A DNA stretch of 21,939 bases, taken from assembly GCA_024364805.1 (NCBI GenBank), contig CM044500.1:8054567-8076505 (forward strand). The letters run 5' to 3'. The first letter of the stretch is position 1; each line of letters opens with the position of its first letter. The position numbers were made by a program, and so were the translations under genes. The notes below the pieces were generated by a model that saw only the letters and a list, made by a program, of their open reading frames with translations, was not told the origin of the DNA and made no database searches. Source of the DNA: Euprymna scolopes. Its lineage: Eukaryota > Mollusca > Cephalopoda > Sepiida > Sepiolidae. Positions 16,523 to 21,939 of this stretch are shown piece after piece.

Positions 16523-16598
16523 TTTTTTCATTAAACATACATATTTAATGTTTGTTCAGAACAACAAATATTAAATATGTATGTTTAACGAAAAAAAA
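16521..16598. other. Long hairpin, 36-bp stem with 6-nt loop
   Basis: 16521-16556 pairs with 16563-16598 with only two mismatches, leaving loop cagaac (16557-16562). The outer stem is a T-run/A-run pair. The inner stem contains 'attaaacatacatatttaat'. It starts exactly where LINE similarity ends. A second, overlapping inverted pair is present: gttgttctga (16506-16515) and tcagaacaac (16556-16565). Confidence 0.9.
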
Positions 16599-17550
16599 AT
16601 TCATACTCTGAGAATTTGATGAATTAATATGACAAAGAATTAAAAAGATCCTCATCTTTTATAGTGTTGAGCGATTATCTTCCATCCATTGGCTATCCAG
16701 GTGATGGATATGTAGGTTAGCTCTGCATGCTCAATAAATAGTGGTGAACCAACTGGCAGTCTACTCAGAGGGTATACGTGGAATATGCTCCATTTAAGTA
16801 TATCTCTTCCAGATGTATACAGATGTACGATGAAAAGTTTAGACTTGGTGGGTGTTGGCTGCCATAAAAGCTGACTGTTGAATGTGAATTATTGATGCAC
16901 TTGGTGTTAACCATGAAAAAGTGTTGAACAATAAAGGGCATACCCCATAAAATCTTTGCTTGAAATAAACTTGCACATATATTTCCATACATACAACTAG
17001 CCAGCCCTTGAATAGGGACGACCAGTGTAGATAATGCCCCTCAACCAGTATGTCAATAAAAAAAAGAAGAGGCTCCTAAAAAAAAAGTAGTTTTCTGTAT
17101 GATATATATGCAGCATTGTCGATGACGATAAAATTTGGCAAAGAAAATTTAAGTCACCTTAATCCCGTTGTATTTCATTTCATTCCAGAGCTTAAAAATG
17201 ATATGGTGATCTGGACTCATTAGTTTTGGGTATGCAACCAGTAAAAAAAAAATATACCGAACTTTGCCAATATGTTCTGGGCTTCAGTTCAATAGTATCT
17301 AATTAGTTTCAGCGTGTTGATATATCTCCAAAATCTTAGGTCAGCATCGGGTGAGGTTAAAATTTGGCACTGAACAACACGTCCTGCTCATTTATTCTCT
17401 TTTCTTCCAAACGCACTTTTATAATTCCAGAGATTTTGTACCCATTTTGAGTAGCATCACTTGTACAAATACATATTCAGTATCATCGTTTTGGTAGCTT
17501 TTTTCAAAGTGTTCGTTCCAGAGATAAGTTTTAGTCCAGGTTCTGGGCGT
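16599..17550. other. Intergenic DNA, no gene recognised
   Basis: Moderately AT-rich, without a supportable gene. The 75-codon minus frame at 16765-16992 has no recognised domain. The sequence is complex rather than simple-repeat and may include worn transposons that I cannot name. Confidence 0.5.
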
Positions 17551-17619
17551 TCAGATCATTCTTGAGTACCTCTTTGGAGATCTGATATGACTGACCCCTT
17601 ATCCGTCTATCAGGGGTCA
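17551..17619. other. Two consecutive stem-loops
   Basis: TCAGATC (17551-17557) pairs with GATCTGA (17579-17585), loop 21 nt. Seven bases later TGACCCCT (17592-17599) pairs with AGGGGTCA (17612-17619), loop 12 nt. Both stems are perfect. No terminator T-run or known RNA family fits. Confidence 0.6.
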
Positions 17620-18503
17620 CAATCTTCATACATAGATTGATCCACCCAGGACTATAGTTCAAATATTCAAACCAATGCAGTTTTGTATGATTTGGCTACT
17701 GGGCTAACTAAGAGACAATGTGAAGACCAAAGGGAGAAAGCGTTGTAAAGAGAGAAACACCTGACTATAAAAATGAGAATAAACGAGGAAAAACAAAAAA
17801 AAATACTATTGTTACTGTTACACAGTGAAATGTTTTCTCACAGAGTCCAAGAGACACAACCTAGTAGTCCGTTATCAAACGCCCATTGTGTGGTTATGTG
17901 TTATATTTGTTGAACTCGTCCAGAACGAATGTGTTACCTTGTCTATGCTATGTGAACTCTGCTTGAATATGTGTAAACACACACACACACACAATGAACA
18001 TTTATGACCACTAGACGATACAGGAGCATCGATTTCATACACATGTATATTATATGGACTAGACATGCATGAAGTATGTATATAAACCCTCATGATACAA
18101 CATGTTCAATTTGATACTCCATTATATAACAAACACTTTCCAGACAGAATTGCTATGAGTTTTTGAAATAATTTCCATGCAGATCTACGTCTGGCAACAG
18201 AAGCAGAATTACAGGTGTACACTAGGCTCCTATAGAGTCAGATTGTCATAAAGGAGTCGTATTTACTTTTTTCTCAGACTCACCAAAGTAGTGTTAAAAG
18301 CCGCAGTGAAAATTTTTAAACTTGAATTTTAAAGAATATTAAATTGTAGTTTGTGTTGGGACAAACTGCAATTTGAAATCTTATTTACCCACCAACAGAA
18401 CAAAAAAATTAAATATACATACAAAAACTAGCATATTAGACATGGAAGAAAACTATTCCAGAACCGTCCGTGTACACCTCTCTCTCTTACACACACACAT
18501 ATA
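17620..18503. other. Intergenic DNA with short CA tracts, no gene recognised
   Basis: A short CA array lies at 17978-17993. Small open frames on both strands here have no domain features. A 'tacacacacacata' tract lies just before the mariner-like end at 18504. Confidence 0.55.
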
Positions 18504-18545
18504 CAGGAGGCGCGTTCTAAATGTAATGCCTCCTATTTTATTTTC
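18504..18545 (+). mobile_element. Mariner-like 5' terminal repeat, solitary
   Basis: CAGGAGGCGCGTTCTAAATG, then 'taatgcctcctatttta', preceded by TA (18502-18503), is the pattern of a mariner outer end. It has the typical internal echo of 'ggaggc'/'gcctcc'. No transposase follows, so this is a truncated or very short derivative. Confidence 0.5.
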
Positions 18546-20125
18546 GCCCAAATGGATCAATCACTAAGGTAGAAAAAGATGGTTTGATTTGTTTTATGGC
18601 ATTTCAATTATCTAAGGATTATTTAAAGCTACATAAAGTTGTCAAATGTAATTCTATTGGTAGGATAATTATTTATTATTCTTAGAATAAATTACTCTTT
18701 AAAAACCTTTGGTCATTGGTAATCCTTATTCTCAACATGATTAACCCGCATCCACCGCTTTCTGGCATCTATTTGGGAAGGAAATGAGAGGTAAGGTTTT
18801 GATTTTTAGAAGAATCAAGTATAATGAATAATACAGTGAGGGATGAACTTATAGATACTAGGCATGACATGACCATCCGATTGATTGAATCGGGCCTCTC
18901 TGAAGCTAGGAAAAGATGTCAACTATATCAGCATATAATATGCATATGTCATACTTAGGATCTGATGTCTTGTAAAATAATGTCTGCGTATAGAACAAGC
19001 ATCGTTCAAAAGGGAACGGACATAAATTCTTATAAAACTGCAACTAATTTTGTCAAGAGAATGTTTTTAACTTTCATTTATTATATTTTCTTTCATTTTA
19101 CTTCGGTCAAAGTTCACAAAAATCAAGTGGCCCCACTTGATCTTTACATATGATTCTGCTGCAATTTCTTTAGAAACGCAGCATTATCAAGCCAGATACT
19201 TTCAATGAAACCAGGTTTTGAATATTAATTCTTTCAGACAAAATATTGTTCTTTCAAAAGGATTAAAAAAAAACAAAAAAACTCCATTCCTTTTCAAATA
19301 CATTGTGAAGAATTCTAGTATGAATTTAAGGAACCTGAAATCTGATCTTTCTCTAGATGTTATACTTTTACAACTTATAACTAAGTAAAATTTCATCGAT
19401 ATTCGAACATTCTATTAAAGTTTTCCTCTATCTCTCAAACATCTTAATAAAGAAGTTGAGAACATATTGTTCCTCTCCCAAACTGATTATTTACATATGT
19501 TATAGTGCGTCTTTCTTGCGGTCTCTTGGTCTTTCTGGATTCCAGGACGAGATTTCTTCTGGTCTGGTGGAGTATCTAGCTTCATGCTGTTACTTAAGGT
19601 GACATCACTTGGAGAAGGTGCACAATTCCTCATAAAAGCCAGTGTGGATTAGCAACACCGAGGGGATCTTCTTTGAGCCTCGAATACTATGTGATTTTGA
19701 ATTTTTAGTCAGGGTTTATTTTTAGGGAAAGTATCCTCGATACCAGGTTGTCCTGACAAACCTTATACAGAGAGGCCTTAGACACTCTAGGACAGTGTCT
19801 AGTACGCATTCAAGTTTCTCTAAGTTAGTGGATGTAAATGTATTCCAAAACTTTCAACCTATATACACTCTAATCAGCTTCCCTTTGTTTTTCCACTACT
19901 ATTATTTCTATCAATCCTTCTTTATTCCATTCTTTTATTCCATTCTTTTATTCCCTTTTTTATTCTTTCTATAATTCGTCTCTTGAATAAAAGACATCAA
20001 CAATACCATCTTTGCTTTACTCAGAAGTAACTTCTGCAAGTAAAATAAGCAACATATTATTCCATGCAATTCTGTCTTTTATATTTTGTGGTTTGTTTAC
20101 TTCTACAGTTTCTCTTTTTCTACAT
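18546..20125. other. Intergenic DNA, no gene recognised
   Basis: 18577-18608 carries the short repeat motif shared, in reverse, with 5548-5580. 19500-19850 is less AT-rich and may hold a worn element, but no protein motif is clear. 19930-19975 is a short T-rich tandem ('ttccattctttta' units). Confidence 0.5.
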
Positions 20126-20165
20126 GCATACACATACACACACACACATTCATACACACACACAC
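20126..20165. repeat. Imperfect (CA)n tract
   Basis: Interrupted CA/CATA repeats. No gene context. Confidence 0.85.
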
Positions 20166-20621
20166 TTTTTTACAAGCCTATTTTACTTGTCTTCATAATG
20201 CTTGAATTATTATTTTTATTTATTTTTTATTATGAACTCTTACTACAGGAATAGTGAATAAAATCCCTAGAAGTAATGGCATGGTGACATTTTATGATGA
20301 AGAAAGAACTCATAAAATGCAATTTCGCTACCAATTTATCCGAAATTGCAAACTTTGTCGAAAGGACATGAATTCCAACTAATTGCGAGTTAAAAGGCAA
20401 TAGTTTTACTTACTTATTTATATTTTGTAGGATTTTATGCGAATCAAATCAAATCTCATATAAGATTGCTTCACAGGAATGGAAAAAAATTTGTAATTAT
20501 TCCAATTTAATGCCACAATTATTTGTGAATTGTACCATTAATGGCGAACAAAATATTTTGTTCAGGTGAAAAGTCAGTTGACTTTTTCATTGCTTTATTA
20601 CACAGACCGATTGGAGCCATG

Positions 20622-20623
<2 letters not shown>
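20166..20623. other. AT-rich stretch, no gene recognised
   Basis: No gene, RNA or repeat family identified. Confidence 0.6.

Positions 20624-20676
<53 letters not shown>
20624..20676. repeat. (TA)n microsatellite
   Basis: About 26 TA units directly upstream of the Helitron-like unit. Alternating Tyr/Ile frames across it are artefacts. Confidence 0.95.
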
Positions 20677-20678
<2 letters not shown>

Positions 20679-20871
20679 TAGTAGCGTTCGTGTGTAGGTG
20701 TGTGTGTGTGTCCTACAGCCCACATCACTGGACCGATCATGATCAAACATGGCATAATGATGGTCTCCCACCTAGAGATGGTGCACACCATTTTTCAAGG
20801 TGAAGTCGAGAGTTTGCTGTACTCATGAAACGGGTACCTAAGCATACAGCAAAGCACGAGTATCTTTGCTA

Positions 20872-20872
<1 letters not shown>
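20679..20872 (+). mobile_element. Short Helitron-like element
   Basis: After 'gtagtagcgttcgtgtg' and a GT tract comes 'cactggaccgatcatgatca', wording common near the start of small invertebrate Helitron-type repeats. It ends 'gagtatctttgctaa' with CTAA (20869-20872) followed by T, fitting the Helitron CTRR^T end. AGCAAAG (20848-20854) and CTTTGCT (20864-20870) form a 7-bp hairpin overlapping that end. The 3' end matches the subfamily at 15060-15545. No 5' TC start is certain. Confidence 0.5.

Positions 20873-20874
<2 letters not shown>

Positions 20875-20947
<73 letters not shown>
20875..20947. repeat. (CA)n microsatellite
   Basis: About 36 units with a single CG interruption near 20907, starting three bases after the Helitron-like end. 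Confidence 0.95.
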
Positions 20948-20949
<2 letters not shown>

Positions 20950-21910
20950 AGCCTGTCAAAATCTCAGTTTATATAAGAAAATAGGAAATTAAATTCTGCA
21001 ATTTTTAATTTACAACAAATTTATTTTTCGACAAGAAATAAAAATAAAAAAAATGAAACATTATATATATATATATATATAATGCGTGTGTATTATATGA
21101 TGAGTTCGTGTGCAAAATGCAATAAATTCAATTTGATGACGTTTTTTATAGTGCAAGTATTGTTGAACAAACCCCACTTTTATCCGTTTTAAACATTAAT
21201 ATATCAAGATTATACAAAAATTAAAAATCTTGAATTTTACTGTAAACATGTATTTTAATTGAAAGCGCATATTTTTATTTTTTTTGCAAAATCAGTAAAT
21301 CAGCAAAAATGTTTTTTTTTTGCGAAATCTAATGCATCCATTACATCTATATAAACTATCTTTCTATTTATAATAACATATTCACATGAAATAAGATAAT
21401 TGCCACAAGAAAATATAGGCACATGCAGAGGTATCATCAGAAATATTATCTAGAAATAAAAAACATCTAAATGTTATATCAATATTATCAACTCGTAAAT
21501 CAGAAAAAAAATGTACATTTTTTTCAGACGACGTTTGCATTTTTGTTTTTTTCCAAATGTTATTGGAATCTTTCTTTGCATGAAATAGCTTAAAAGCTAA
21601 ATAAATAATATAAAACAAAGTAATTGAATTAAAATAAAAATTTCTGTGTTCTTTGTTTTGTTTTAAATAATTAACGGAATTCATCACTGTTAATATTAAT
21701 GTTATTGATATGTCAGAGCGTAAGTGTAATAAAAAATAATACAAATAATAATAATAATATCAACAATAAATCAATGATAAACAGCTGGTGCGATAACACC
21801 AAGTTATTTGCAAAGGCTATCAGAAGAGGTGGAGAGTAGTGGAAATCTGAGAAAACTTGTTATACTAAAAATTAAAAATTGGAAATCACTTTTCTCTTAT
21901 TCTGCATCCG
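20948..21910. other. Very AT-rich stretch, no gene recognised
   Basis: It includes a short TA array (21061-21081). The longest frame (minus, 21744-21382, 120 codons) is rich in Phe, Ile, Asn and Lys as expected from AT bias. It shows no domain, and I do not call it a gene. Confidence 0.6.
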
Positions 21911-21939
21911 AACACACACACACACACACACATATATAT
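21911..21939. repeat. (CA)n/(TA)n microsatellite at window edge
   Basis: CA units passing into TA units, running off the right edge of the window. Confidence 0.95.

Noticed and set aside
21382-21744. 120-codon minus-strand frame as a gene
   Set aside because: Its composition follows the AT bias, no motif is visible, and no splice or promoter context is evident.
1-21939. Host protein-coding exons or CRISPR arrays
   Set aside because: No frame outside transposons shows a domain or convincing coding character. The repeats are microsatellites or transposon ends, with no spaced-repeat pattern.

Overview
The window looks like non-coding, repeat-packed DNA from an animal nuclear genome. The mix fits an invertebrate and most likely a cephalopod mollusc such as an octopus: AT-rich sequence, long CA and TA microsatellites, tRNA-derived SINE-like pieces, several LINE lineages, mariner elements and small Helitrons. 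The species call is an inference from this mix. I found no host exon, rRNA, intact tRNA or CRISPR array. Nearly all long reading frames come from transposons or from microsatellites.

Layout. 1-1200: two decayed LINE 3' ends. 2359-2775: a small element between two TA arrays, carrying a tRNA-like promoter directly followed by a convincing type I hammerhead ribozyme on the minus strand. 2848-3180: a tRNA-like SINE and a dispersed repeat with a conserved stem-loop. 3765-4851: a non-autonomous Helitron with both ends preserved, abutting a large inverted repeat (4853-5490). 5661-6945: a LINE 3' part split by about 560 bp of unrelated DNA. 7560-10213: a dispersed repeat, a tRNA-like piece hit by a second Helitron end, and a decayed mariner transposase. 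10787-11694: a mariner-type inverted-repeat element with a young LINE 3' end nested in it, followed by a 78-bp MITE. 11884-12350: a foldback repeat with nearly identical 152-bp arms and a tRNA-like centre. 13047-14410: a dispersed repeat and an A/T tandem-repeat field. 15060-16598: a Helitron-like end, an antisense LINE fragment and a 36-bp-stem hairpin. The rest to 21939 is mostly unassigned AT-rich DNA with microsatellites and one short Helitron-like unit.

Nothing here works together as a pathway. The biology is that of mobile elements inserting into each other. The item most worth pursuing is the tRNA-like plus hammerhead element. Second is the paired-stem motif CTGANGAA-stem-GAAAC, shared by two other repeats with a compensatory base change.
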